Shown here in pieces: positions 1-8,225 of a stretch of 49,720 nt of DNA. The position numbers and the translations under genes were made by a program. The stretch lies in IMG/VR virus record IMGVR_UViG_3300030106_001089, positions 1 to 49,720 of that record, one strand, 5' to 3'. The stretch comes from a virus. The notes below the pieces were generated by a model. That model was not told the origin of the DNA, ran no database searches, and worked only from the letters and a program-made list of their open reading frames with translations. Within the stretch, counting starts at the first letter, position 1. Each line of letters begins with the position of its first letter.

Positions 1-144
1 GGCATAGCAGCCACAGGTCTAAGCTCGTTAACTCCCGCAAGCGATTATTATGTGACGAACGCAGGGGCTATTGCGACAAGCGGTGATGTAAAAATAGGTA
101 AAGCCTTATCTGCCACAGCAATTAATTTGGAGTATACATCGTGA
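1..144 (+). CDS. Tail fibre-type protein, 3' end only
   Basis: Frame 1 is open from the window edge to a TGA at 142-144, giving the last 47 residues of a protein. Its end (LTPASDYYVTNAG...GKALSATAINLEYTS) resembles the C-terminus of the next gene (LTTGTKYYVTTSGG...AGLAISTTSLLLNGDS), so the two appear to share a C-terminal domain. The stop overlaps the next GTG start as GTGA, typical of co-translated phage genes. The placement before another fibre gene suggests a tail fibre or other receptor-facing protein; the rest lies outside the window. Confidence 0.7.
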   Translation, partial: GIAATGLSSLTPASDYYVTNAGAIATSGDVKIGKALSATAINLEYTS

Positions 145-2756
145 GCAATCTTTCAGACTTACTCCCCGCAGGAGCAGCGGCAAAACAACTGACCTTTACA
201 GATAGCGGCAGTGGTATTACTAGTAAGAAAGCTGTGATACTAAATAGTGATGGGACAGTGAGTGGGGTGAGTAGTTCTGCGGCTGCTCTAGGAACCCAAC
301 AAGCGGTAGATGGAACGTCTCGCACAACGGGTAGCAATGTCTCAGGTGCGTGTTACTCAATAGCTGAAGACACTTGGGTTTACAGTTGGACGGATACCGC
401 TTCGGGTGGATACCCTTATGCGGTTGCTATTAGTTTTAGTGGATCAAGTATTACAGTTGGAACTCCTGTTGTGGTTCAGTCACAACCGCTTTGTACTTTT
501 CATAAGTGCGCTTATGAGCCTACGACCGAAAAAATATATTTTGTTTGGAAAACCAATAGTCCCGGCTCTGGTGATTATTTTGTTAGAGGTGAGTGGTGGT
601 CTTTAAGTGGTACTACTCTTTCTACAGGTAACTCAGTTAATACTCTTTTTGGGAATCAACCCGTTTCAAACTATTATGAGGGGGATGTTTGCGCGATTGG
701 AAACGGTAAAGTCGCTATTACTTGGGGTGAATCAAATGGTCATGTAACTGGATCGGGAGTGCAGATAGTAGACCTAACGGGCGTACCCGGAAGTACGCCT
801 ACTATAGGAACAGCGGTATCTGCGTGGTCGCAACAGGGAACATGTTGCAGAATTGCAAGTGGCAACGCTGATGAATTAGTTTTTCAAGGAGGCAATGCAA
901 CTCAGATAGCTTTTACGGCTTGTACAATTTCAGGAACCACTATAACAGCAGGTACGGCAACAGTTTACAGTGGACAATCACAACAGAACAATATAGATAG
1001 TGGTTATTGGTTTGGGTTCACTTCTCCCGCTTCTACTTATGTAGCGGTATACCAAGACCCTGGAGCAGCCTTAGGTACTTTAGTAGGTAGAGTTATTACT
1101 GTTTCTGGCACTACTTTAACAATGAACAGCGCAGCGTCTTTATCCGCTGATCCTATGGATAGTTCCGGTTCTCCTGTAGGAATGGCGTGGGGAGGTAGTG
1201 CTACAGAAGCATTCATTTGTTACCGTAAAAATTCTTCTCCTAATAACGGAGAAGTTACGCCTATTAGCTACAGTGGGACAACTGTTTCTGACGGAACACC
1301 TATAAGTATAGGTAACTCACAATACCCGTCAGGTGCTATAACTTTTGATAGCACAGAATCGAAAATAGGTATTGGTTATTACGATGGTAGCAACAGTGAT
1401 GCTGCTACGGTCAATTCTGTCACACCTTTCTCAACCAATCTTACCGCCCAAGCCTTCGTGGGCGTAGCCGACAGCGCAATATCAGCCAGTGCTGCGGGTA
1501 GCGTAATCGTGCAGGGAGGTACGGTAACGGGTGTAAATTCGGGTCAAGGATTTACGGTAGGAACACCTTCAGCTTTCGGTGGTGGAGTAGCTATAAGTTA
1601 TCCTGCGATGGCTTACGATACTGTGCATGACAAAATGGTAATTGCTTACCAAGACCAGAATAATAGCAGTTACGGAACGGCTGTGGTCGCAACAATTAGT
1701 GGCAGCAGTATCTCCTACGGTACGCCAGTGGTATTTGAAAGCGCGGGAACTGAACATATTGATGTTTGTTTTGACCCTGATCAAGAACGAGTAATAATTG
1801 CTTACAGGGATAGTCCAAATTCGGATTATGGAACTGTTATTGCGGGTGAAGTTTCTGGTACGAGTATCACTTTCGGTTCGCCAGTAGTTTATAGCAGTGC
1901 CACCACTCAAAATGTTAATTGCGTTTATGATACTTCAAACGATAAAGTTGTTATTGTTTATTACGATGTGTCTAATACTCAGTTAAACGCGGTTGTTGGC
2001 ACAGTGTCCGGTTCAAGTATTTCACTGGGAACACCTACAACGATTGTTGCAAACAATACTTCTTCGGGGGTCAAAGCTGTTTTCGACTCCACCGCTAACA
2101 AGGTAGTGGTTGTATACTGTAATGTTACAAACGGTGATTCCGATGGCGTTGTCGGCACTGTTTCAGGAACCAGTATTAGCTTTGGTTCGATTGTTCAATT
2201 TGAAGCCGCGATAGCAAGTCCCTTAACGGCTGCTTATGATTCTAGCGCCGATAAAACCTTAGTAGTTTATGGCGATGCAGGAAATTCAGATTATGGGACT
2301 TCTGTGGTGGCTTCAGTAAGCGGAACATCAATCAGCTTCACAAGTCCATCGGTTTTCGAAACTTCTCAGCCCGGAGTTGTAAAAAGTGTTTACGATGCAA
2401 CTGCACAACAGACAGTTATAGCCTATCAAGATTATTCAGCCAGCTATATTGGGGTAGCGCGAGCAGTAAGTATCAGTGGAACAACTGCTACTTTTTCGGG
2501 AAAAACAACACTTGTTGATCCTAACCCTGCACCTTTTAATTTAGGTTACGACAGCGACAATGGTAAGACTATTTTTGCTTTTTACGAAACTACCGGACAA
2601 GCACTGGTAACAAGTTTTGGTGATTTACCCCTTACCACAGGAACCAAATACTACGTCACCACCTCTGGTGGCTTTTCAAGTTCAGCAGACACGCCAAGCG
2701 TTAATGCAGGATTAGCAATTTCAACAACATCATTATTATTAAACGGAGACTCGTAA
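141..2756 (+). CDS. Large repetitive tail fibre / propeller-like protein
   Basis: An 871-aa protein starting at GTG 141, overlapping the previous stop. The N-terminus (MSNLSDLLPAGAAAKQLTF) is of the kind seen at the base of many marine phage fibre proteins. From about residue 470 to 800 a unit of about 55 residues recurs, built around SGTSISFGSPVVF, YDxxxDKVVIxYxD and NSDYGT; this pattern is consistent with a beta-propeller or beta-helix. The protein is rich in Ser, Thr and Gly and has no membrane segment. The position next to other tail genes and the C-terminus shared with the upstream gene suggest a virion surface protein for host recognition. Fold and receptor are inferred. Confidence 0.75.
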   Translation: MSNLSDLLPAGAAAKQLTFTDSGSGITSKKAVILNSDGTVSGVSSSAAALGTQQAVDGTSRTTGSNVSGACYSIAEDTWVYSWTDTASGGYPYAVAISFSGSSITVGTPVVVQSQPLCTFHKCAYEPTTEKIYFVWKTNSPGSGDYFVRGEWWSLSGTTLSTGNSVNTLFGNQPVSNYYEGDVCAIGNGKVAITWGESNGHVTGSGVQIVDLTGVPGSTPTIGTAVSAWSQQGTCCRIASGNADELVFQGGNATQIAFTACTISGTTITAGTATVYSGQSQQNNIDSGYWFGFTSPASTYVAVYQDPGAALGTLVGRVITVSGTTLTMNSAASLSADPMDSSGSPVGMAWGGSATEAFICYRKNSSPNNGEVTPISYSGTTVSDGTPISIGNSQYPSGAITFDSTESKIGIGYYDGSNSDAATVNSVTPFSTNLTAQAFVGVADSAISASAAGSVIVQGGTVTGVNSGQGFTVGTPSAFGGGVAISYPAMAYDTVHDKMVIAYQDQNNSSYGTAVVATISGSSISYGTPVVFESAGTEHIDVCFDPDQERVIIAYRDSPNSDYGTVIAGEVSGTSITFGSPVVYSSATTQNVNCVYDTSNDKVVIVYYDVSNTQLNAVVGTVSGSSISLGTPTTIVANNTSSGVKAVFDSTANKVVVVYCNVTNGDSDGVVGTVSGTSISFGSIVQFEAAIASPLTAAYDSSADKTLVVYGDAGNSDYGTSVVASVSGTSISFTSPSVFETSQPGVVKSVYDATAQQTVIAYQDYSASYIGVARAVSISGTTATFSGKTTLVDPNPAPFNLGYDSDNGKTIFAFYETTGQALVTSFGDLPLTTGTKYYVTTSGGFSSSADTPSVNAGLAISTTSLLLNGDS

Positions 2757-2757
2757 C

Positions 2758-3120
2758 ATGAGCCAGACTATAACTCGAAATGACGGCAACGTAAGCGTTT
2801 ATGTTTTTGACGACAGCGTTCAAGTCAATCTTTCAGCTACACCTAATGCCACTGTGCGTAACAATGGCGGCAACGATTTTGACATCGGTGATTTAAATGC
2901 CAGTAATGCCACTCTTCATACGGGCGTAACAGCTCCTGACGGTTGGGTTGGTGGCAAGCACACCTATGACGGCAGTGCTTGGGGCGATGTCAGCGGATGG
3001 GTAGACCCCGCAGCAGGAATGCTTGAGCAGGACAAGGTACGCTATGCCGCTAATGCGACTTACAGCAGTACGTTTACAGATGCAGTTCAGACTGAAATCG
3101 ACCGTATTAAAGCGTTGTAG
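2758..3120 (+). CDS. Small tail-associated protein, unknown
   Basis: A 120-aa protein starting at ATG 2758, one base after the upstream stop. The first half is rich in Asn, Thr and Val (DGNVSVYVFDDSVQVNLSATP); the C-terminal part (MLEQDKVRYAANATYSSTFTDAVQTEIDRIKAL) looks helical. There is no signal peptide or membrane segment. Sitting between fibre and lysis genes it is probably a minor tail or fibre-attachment protein, but I do not recognise a family. Confidence 0.65.
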   Translation: MSQTITRNDGNVSVYVFDDSVQVNLSATPNATVRNNGGNDFDIGDLNASNATLHTGVTAPDGWVGGKHTYDGSAWGDVSGWVDPAAGMLEQDKVRYAANATYSSTFTDAVQTEIDRIKAL

Positions 3121-3129
3121 AGATGCGTC

Positions 3130-3324
3130 GTGGTGCTTTTCATACTTATAGTAAGTATTGGAGGGCAAGATGTATCGCGTTCTTGTGAACAGGCGTTGTG
3201 CTTTAAGGATATTAATAGATGTCTATATTTTGCTGAAAAAATAAAACAACAACCTGACACCCCCGATATTAACGCATATTGTCAGCCAATAAATGCAGAT
3301 GAAGACAGCAGGTGGTACAAATGA
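3130..3324 (+). CDS. Small Cys-rich protein with hydrophobic N-terminus
   Basis: A 64-aa reading frame with a GTG start at 3130, ten bases after the previous stop. A short hydrophobic start (MVLFILIVSIGG) is followed by a Cys-containing region (SCEQALCFKDINRCLYFAEKI) and a further Cys near the end, suggesting export or periplasmic disulphides. The stop forms an ATGA overlap with the next gene's ATG at 3321, which supports coding. It opens the lysis cassette; a spanin-like or accessory role is conceivable but not shown. Confidence 0.55.
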   Translation: MVLFILIVSIGGQDVSRSCEQALCFKDINRCLYFAEKIKQQPDTPDINAYCQPINADEDSRWYK

Positions 3325-3809
3325 TCGGTGAAGCGTTACTCGCAATAAAAGCCTTAGACTCTGCGTTTGTTGTTGTGCAGGGCGCTATTGCTAAGAAGAA
3401 AGAAGTTGAAGACATGGCAGGTGAAATAGGCCAATTTTTCACTGCCAAAAAGAAAGTTGAAGAGCAGATGCAAAAAGCTCGTCAGGCTGGAAACGATGAT
3501 TTATTGGTAGGTTCTGCGTTAGAGGAAGCTATTACCATAGACCAGCAAGAAGAACGCATAGAAAAGATGATGGAAAAAATCCGTGACCATTATATGCGCC
3601 AAGGAAAGACACACAGATGGGGTAAGATCAAAGCTGAAGCAGCTAAGATTGAAAAGAAACGGGCAGTTAAAAGAAAACAAAAAGCCGCCGCAGAAAAAGC
3701 AGAAGATGCTTTAATACACGATTTAGCAGTGATGTTTGCGTGGTTAATAGGGACAGTCATAGTGATTTTTGGTGCGGTATTTTTAATTTTTGGATTAGGT
3801 GGTGAGTAA
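3321..3809 (+). CDS. Coiled-coil protein with C-terminal membrane segment
   Basis: A protein of about 162 aa. ATG 3321 is preferred over the in-frame GTG at 3312 because AGGTGG lies just upstream and it makes an ATGA overlap with the preceding stop. The middle is a long charged helix (KKKVEEQMQKARQAG, QQEERIEKMMEKIRDHYMR, then a Lys/Ala-rich stretch). The end is one hydrophobic segment (LAVMFAWLIGTVIVIFGAVF), so it is probably tail-anchored in the inner membrane. It overlaps the lipase gene as TAATG. Its place among lysis genes suggests a membrane-disruption accessory; the function is unknown. Confidence 0.7.
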   Translation: MIGEALLAIKALDSAFVVVQGAIAKKKEVEDMAGEIGQFFTAKKKVEEQMQKARQAGNDDLLVGSALEEAITIDQQEERIEKMMEKIRDHYMRQGKTHRWGKIKAEAAKIEKKRAVKRKQKAAAEKAEDALIHDLAVMFAWLIGTVIVIFGAVFLIFGLGGE

Positions 3810-4549
3810 TGAAACTAGACCCCGTTTTACTTAATATGGCGTGTAGTTGGGCAATGAAAGCCTATAATGATGAGAACAAAGATTCTATAAAGATAGAAAG
3901 CAAACTTACTTCTACCACAGTCTATGTAGCAAAACGTAAATCCATAGACATTATAGCGTTTCGTGGAACACAACAGGGGCGTGATTGGCTTACCGATGCG
4001 TTAGTAGTCCCAGTGCCTTACGTAGGTAGGTTGTGCCACGGTGGGTTTACCACAGCTCATGTTTCTGTTTGGGGTAAAGTCAAGAAGCACTTAGACATGA
4101 AGAAGCGCACTTTAATATGTGGTCACAGTCTTGGTGGAGCGTTGGCAGAACTAAGCGCAGCTAAACTGTGGAAAAAACATCCTAATATCAATCTGGTAAC
4201 TTTTGGTAAACCTAATGTGTTTTTCAAAGGGTTCAAGCGTCCCATGAAACTGGATAATCAGATTTCTTGTGTGCAAGGTTCAGATATGGTGGCACGCATA
4301 CCGCGCCTTTGCTACGGTCCTTCTAGGTCGCAGACTATGTTGTACTTTGCTAACTCCATGCAAGATTATATAAACCCTTCAAAAGAAGTTAGGAAGGAAG
4401 ATAGAAGCCTGAAAGATGCCATCTCTGACCATTTTATGGAAGGGTACAAAGAACGACTAGGGATATTTTTAGACGCTCAAGACAAGATACTTAATCCAGA
4501 AGAAATTAAAGAACTCAACAAAATGATTGACGAGGTTGAAAATGATTAG
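3809..4549 (+). CDS. Class 3 (alpha/beta-hydrolase) lipase
   Basis: A 246-aa protein with hallmarks of the lipase class 3 family: an IIAFRGTQQGRDWLTD region near the N-terminus, the nucleophile elbow GHSLGG at about residues 105-110 (Ser107), a strand NLVTFGKPNVF, an acidic GSDMVARIP site likely to carry the catalytic Asp, and ISDHFMEGY with a candidate catalytic His208. It should hydrolyse acyl esters such as phospholipids or acylglycerols. No signal peptide is visible, so it would act from the cytoplasm, in the virion or after membrane breach. It lies between a membrane protein and a lipoprotein in the lysis cassette, suggesting a role in envelope breakdown. The substrate is unknown. Confidence 0.85.
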   Translation: MKLDPVLLNMACSWAMKAYNDENKDSIKIESKLTSTTVYVAKRKSIDIIAFRGTQQGRDWLTDALVVPVPYVGRLCHGGFTTAHVSVWGKVKKHLDMKKRTLICGHSLGGALAELSAAKLWKKHPNINLVTFGKPNVFFKGFKRPMKLDNQISCVQGSDMVARIPRLCYGPSRSQTMLYFANSMQDYINPSKEVRKEDRSLKDAISDHFMEGYKERLGIFLDAQDKILNPEEIKELNKMIDEVEND

Positions 4550-4751
4550 AATTGCTGCGTTATGTGTATTAATGGCGGGATGCTCCGTATCCGAGGAAAT
4601 GATAGCCAACAAGGAACTGTACTGTTCCGGTGTCTACAAAGGCATACGAGCTGTAGGCCGCGTGACTACTGAGGTTACGACAGGCATCCGAATCCCAGAC
4701 GTTTGTGATACGATTGACGAGATCGTGGAGGAAGACTCCACGGGAAAGTAA
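4542..4751 (+). CDS. Small lipoprotein of the lysis cassette
   Basis: A 69-aa protein. ATG 4542 (MIRIAALCVLMAGC) is chosen over an upstream in-frame start because it begins the signal sequence directly and has GAGG upstream. The lipobox LMAGC predicts cleavage before Cys and lipid anchoring. The mature part is short, with two more Cys. It overlaps the lipase gene by 8 bases and precedes the holin-like gene. A position beside holin and endolysin with a lipoprotein signal is what is expected of an outer spanin, but no inner-spanin partner is certain, so this role is inferred. Confidence 0.7.
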   Translation: MIRIAALCVLMAGCSVSEEMIANKELYCSGVYKGIRAVGRVTTEVTTGIRIPDVCDTIDEIVEEDSTGK

Positions 4752-4793
4752 TTAACAACGCTGAGGCGTTGATTAAACTATGGTTGATGTTAT
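4752..4793 (+). other. Short hairpin between lipoprotein and holin genes
   Basis: In the 42-base gap, CAACGC and GCGTTG form a 6-bp stem around a 4-base loop (about 4756-4771). No T-run follows, so this is not an intrinsic terminator; it could tune expression of the holin-like gene, whose own ribosome-binding site is weak. Confidence 0.3.
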
Positions 4794-5261
4794 ATGAAAC
4801 TAGGTGGGTTACTTAAGTCTCTTGCCCCTACTATAGCCAGTGCAGCGGGTGGGCCAATGGCGGGTATGGCTGTCAAGATGGCTGCACAAAAGCTAGGTGT
4901 ACCAGATGCTACGGCTAATGAGATAGAGGACATTATCGAGCGAGAGCCAGAGAAAGCGGTGCTTCTCAAGGAAGCAGACAAAGATTTTAAAGACCGTATC
5001 CGAGAAATGGAAATTGATCTAGAGTCGTTTAAAACGGAAGTGGAAGACAGACAACACGCGAGAGAAACCTTCAAAAACGATTGGACACCCAAAGTGTTTG
5101 GGATACTGGCGTTACTGTTGTACGGAGCTTATGTAATGGCTGTAACTATTATGCCTCACGATCAGAATGACGAGACTATTATCTCACTGGTGCTAGGCCA
5201 GTTAAGCGGTATTTTAGGGACTATGGCAGCATTTTGGTTCTCTGGGTCTAGCACGAAATGA
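4794..5261 (+). CDS. Holin-like membrane protein
   Basis: A 155-aa protein. The N-terminus is a Gly/Ala-rich amphipathic region (SLAPTIASAAGGPMAGMAVKMA), followed by a charged helix (about 40-90) and two hydrophobic segments: VFGILALLLYGAYVMAVTIM (about 100-119) and LVLGQLSGILGTMAAFWF (about 132-149). This order resembles holins of the 3TM / gene-transfer-agent type. Holins open the inner membrane so that endolysin reaches the wall. The gene overlaps the endolysin start as ATGA, supporting the pairing. Assignment rests on topology and context. Confidence 0.75.
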   Translation: MKLGGLLKSLAPTIASAAGGPMAGMAVKMAAQKLGVPDATANEIEDIIEREPEKAVLLKEADKDFKDRIREMEIDLESFKTEVEDRQHARETFKNDWTPKVFGILALLLYGAYVMAVTIMPHDQNDETIISLVLGQLSGILGTMAAFWFSGSSTK

Positions 5262-5692
5262 GCAACATGAAAAAATTAATTGCCATGTTAAAGCGCCATG
5301 AAGGTGTAGAAACTCATGCTTATGAGTGTTCTGAAGGAAAGATTACCGTAGGGGTAGGGCGAAACATTGACCAGCGGGGTGGCATGGGTCTGTCAGAAGA
5401 TGAAGTAGAATACTTGCTTGAGAACGATATTGAGCGTGTTATCAAAGAGTTAGCGGAAGAGTACTCGTGGTTCAATGCACTAGACGATGTGCGTAAAGAT
5501 GCAATGATTGACATTAGTTTTAATCTTGGAGCAACAAGATTGAGAGGATTTAAACGTGCTCTAGCTGCTATGGAAAGTGGAGACTATAAGGTAGCTGCTA
5601 CCGAGTTCCTAGACTCACGTTGGGCTAAACAAGTAGGTGGCAGGGCTTTAGAGCTTACTGATTTAATTAAAACAGGCGAGTATGCAGAGTAA
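5258..5692 (+). CDS. Endolysin, GH24 lysozyme
   Basis: A 144-aa T4-lysozyme-like muramidase that would cleave the glycan strands of peptidoglycan. The catalytic pattern is clear: Glu15 in RHEGVETHAY, then Cys24 in YECSEG, then Thr30 in ITVGVGRN, fitting the GH24 spacing E-8aa-(D/C)-5aa-T, with Cys replacing the usual Asp. The C-terminal lobe has SFNLGATRLRGFKRALAAM and a WAKQVGGRALE stretch. There is no signal peptide or membrane anchor, so release depends on the holin encoded just upstream (ATGA overlap). The next gene overlaps as TAATG. Confidence 0.92.
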   Translation: MSNMKKLIAMLKRHEGVETHAYECSEGKITVGVGRNIDQRGGMGLSEDEVEYLLENDIERVIKELAEEYSWFNALDDVRKDAMIDISFNLGATRLRGFKRALAAMESGDYKVAATEFLDSRWAKQVGGRALELTDLIKTGEYAE

Positions 5693-7581
5693 TGCCTTAC
5701 AAAAAAGTACAGTTTAAAGCAGGAGTAGACCGAGAAAACACCCGTTATGCGGCTGAAGGTTCTTGGTACGAAACTGAAAAGGTGCGGTTTAGAAGGGGAT
5801 TGCCTCAAAAGATAGGTGGGTGGGAGCGACTGTCTGCTAATACTTATCTAGGAGTAGCACGTTCTCTGCATAACTGGGCTACTTTGAGTCTTCAAAATCT
5901 TGTTTCTGTAGGCACTAACCTCAAATACTATATTGAGAAAGGTGGTGCTTATAACGACATTACCCCTATTAGAGCTACTACAGCAGCGGGAGATGTTACT
6001 TTTGCAGCTGTAAACGGCGATGCGACTATTACTGTTACGGATACTGCACATGGAGCGATTGTTAACGATTTTGTTACTTTTAGCGGTGCTGCTTCTCTGG
6101 GTGGAAATATTACGGCTGCTGTCTTAAACCAAGAATATCAGATAGCAACTAAAGTAAATGATAACTCTTACACCGTAGAAGCCAAAGACACCTCTGGCAG
6201 TACAGTTACTGCTTCTGCGGGAGACTCAGGTAATGGAGGGTCTAGTACTGTAGGTACTTATCAGATTAATACCGGAAATGAAATCGAAGTTCCGTTTACG
6301 GGTTGGGGTGCGGGCACATGGGGTACAGGCACATGGGGCACAGGCGGCACTACCCTTGCTGGGATGCGTATTTGGAGTCAATCTAATTTTGGAGAAGACC
6401 TGTTTTTTGTACATAGAAACGGTGCTCTGTACTACTGGGATGCAAGTGGTGGCGTTACTACAAGAGGGGTATTAGTAAGTTCACTAGGAGGTGCAGCGCA
6501 AGTGCCTACTGTGGCTAACATTGCTTTTGTGTCAGATGTATTCAGGTTTGCTTTTTGTTTTGGTGTAAATGCTGTAGGTAGTTCTGCTTTAGACCCTATG
6601 CTTTTACGGTGGTCCGACCAAGAAGATATTGCTGATTGGAACCCTACCGCTACTAATCAAGCGGGAAGTCTTAGTCTTTCTGAAGGCACAGAAATAGTAC
6701 AAGCTATACAGGCACGTCAAGAAGTATTGGTATGGACTGATTCGGCTATGTACGGCCTACAGTATCTAGGTGCTCCCTTAGTATGGGGTGCAACGCTATT
6801 GGGGTCTAACATCACCATAGCTAGTCCCAATGCAGCCGTTTACTCTAACAATATTGCTTACTGGATGGGTACAAGTAAGTTCTATTACTACGATGGTACA
6901 GTCAAGACACTACCTTGTTCGGTGCGTAGTTATGTATTTGATGATTTTAACAGTGACCAAGCTCAACAGGTTATTTGTGGGTCAAACGAAGAGTTTGATG
7001 AGATATGGTGGTTTTACTGTTCCTCTGGGGTGACTCGTAATGACCGCTATGTTGTGTATAACTATGTGGAAAACATCTGGTATTACGGCACGTTAGCACG
7101 TTCAGCGTGGATGGACTCTGACTTACGGGACTTCCCAATAGCTGCTACGTTTGATGGCAAATTAATCAATCAAGAGAAAGGCGTAGATGACAACGAAACA
7201 GGTACTCCAGCAGCTATAACAGCTAGTATTACCTCTTCCCAGTTTGATTTGGATGACGGTGACAGATTTATGTTAATAAACAAGATGTTACCTGACTTGA
7301 CCTTTGAAGGTTCTACCGCAGGTTCTCCCAGTGCTACGGTTAGTTTACTACCGTTACAGGATTCTGGGTCTGGTTATTACAGCCCTGCTTCAGTAGGAGG
7401 TAGCGACAGTGCGGCTGTTACTCGTACAGCTACAACACCGATAGAGGCTTTTACTGGCATAGTGGATACGCGGGTACGGGGTAGGCAAATGTCGTTTAAG
7501 CTAGAGTCTACGGCGGCTGGGGTTACTTGGAAGCTAGGCGTACCGCGTTTGCAGATGCGTCCTGACGGTAGGAGGGGCTAG
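5692..7581 (+). CDS. Tail / DNA-stabilisation-type structural protein
   Basis: A 629-aa protein. The N-terminus (FKAGVDRENTRYAAEGSWYE, then KVRFRRGLPQKIGGW) is a recognisable signature of a structural protein of marine podoviruses, placed by many annotators near the tail or neck. The body is beta-rich with many Trp, Gly and Tyr and a GTGTWGTGTWGTGG-like repeat (about residues 205-216). There is no membrane segment. It overlaps its neighbours at both ends (TAATG upstream; stop TAG shares its G with the next GTG), so it is translated with the fibre and virion genes. The precise position in the tail is inferred. Confidence 0.75.
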   Translation: MPYKKVQFKAGVDRENTRYAAEGSWYETEKVRFRRGLPQKIGGWERLSANTYLGVARSLHNWATLSLQNLVSVGTNLKYYIEKGGAYNDITPIRATTAAGDVTFAAVNGDATITVTDTAHGAIVNDFVTFSGAASLGGNITAAVLNQEYQIATKVNDNSYTVEAKDTSGSTVTASAGDSGNGGSSTVGTYQINTGNEIEVPFTGWGAGTWGTGTWGTGGTTLAGMRIWSQSNFGEDLFFVHRNGALYYWDASGGVTTRGVLVSSLGGAAQVPTVANIAFVSDVFRFAFCFGVNAVGSSALDPMLLRWSDQEDIADWNPTATNQAGSLSLSEGTEIVQAIQARQEVLVWTDSAMYGLQYLGAPLVWGATLLGSNITIASPNAAVYSNNIAYWMGTSKFYYYDGTVKTLPCSVRSYVFDDFNSDQAQQVICGSNEEFDEIWWFYCSSGVTRNDRYVVYNYVENIWYYGTLARSAWMDSDLRDFPIAATFDGKLINQEKGVDDNETGTPAAITASITSSQFDLDDGDRFMLINKMLPDLTFEGSTAGSPSATVSLLPLQDSGSGYYSPASVGGSDSAAVTRTATTPIEAFTGIVDTRVRGRQMSFKLESTAAGVTWKLGVPRLQMRPDGRRG

Positions 7582-8219
7582 TGGCTAACGACCTTATAAA
7601 TCAGGTTACTAACCCAGCTCTTCCTGTTGCTCCAAGGGAAACTTCTCTAAGTACTTACCTAGATGACTTAAACAACATTTTACGTTTGTTTTTCAATGGC
7701 CTAACAAATACTGTAAACTTGTTGTCTGGAGATTACGGGGGTCGTTTTATTAGCACCCCGAATGGTAAGTTCTTCTCCACAGTCGATCAAAATGCAGGGT
7801 CTACGGGCACTGCATACGCCATACAGTTTGAAAACACGTATCTTGGCGAAGCCATGAGCGTAGCGTCTAACACCCGAATAACCCCAACCTATTCAGGGGT
7901 TTACAACTTTGAAGTGTCGGCTCAGTTAACCAGTAGTTCAGCCGCTGCTAAAACAGTTGACGTTTGGGTAAAAAGAAGTGGTACGGATGTTACTAATACT
8001 GCCAAACAGCATGTGTTGTCTGGGTCAGGCAGTATAGATGCAATTAACTATAACTTTACGATTGATGTGCAAGCAGGGCAATACATAGAGATTATGTGGG
8101 CAACTAGTGATACAGACGTAAGCCTTAACCATCAGGCCGCTTCAAGCCCAAGACCTGTAGTGCCATCAGCGATTGTGAGTGCGTTTTTGATTTCAGCACT
8201 CCCAGAAACTTTACCGTAG
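7581..8219 (+). CDS. Jelly-roll-like fibre or adhesion protein
   Basis: A 212-aa protein starting at GTG 7581, overlapping the preceding stop. A short helical N-terminus (TYLDDLNNILRLFFNGLTNTVN) precedes a beta-rich domain containing TPTYSGVYNFEVSAQLTSS, VDVWVKRSGTDV and QAGQYIEIMWATSDTDVSL. That pattern resembles C1q/TNF-like jelly rolls found at the tips of phage fibres. It is followed by the large virion proteins. Receptor binding is plausible but inferred from the fold-like pattern only. Confidence 0.7.
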   Translation: MANDLINQVTNPALPVAPRETSLSTYLDDLNNILRLFFNGLTNTVNLLSGDYGGRFISTPNGKFFSTVDQNAGSTGTAYAIQFENTYLGEAMSVASNTRITPTYSGVYNFEVSAQLTSSSAAAKTVDVWVKRSGTDVTNTAKQHVLSGSGSIDAINYNFTIDVQAGQYIEIMWATSDTDVSLNHQAASSPRPVVPSAIVSAFLISALPETLP

Positions 8220-8225
8220 GTAGAT

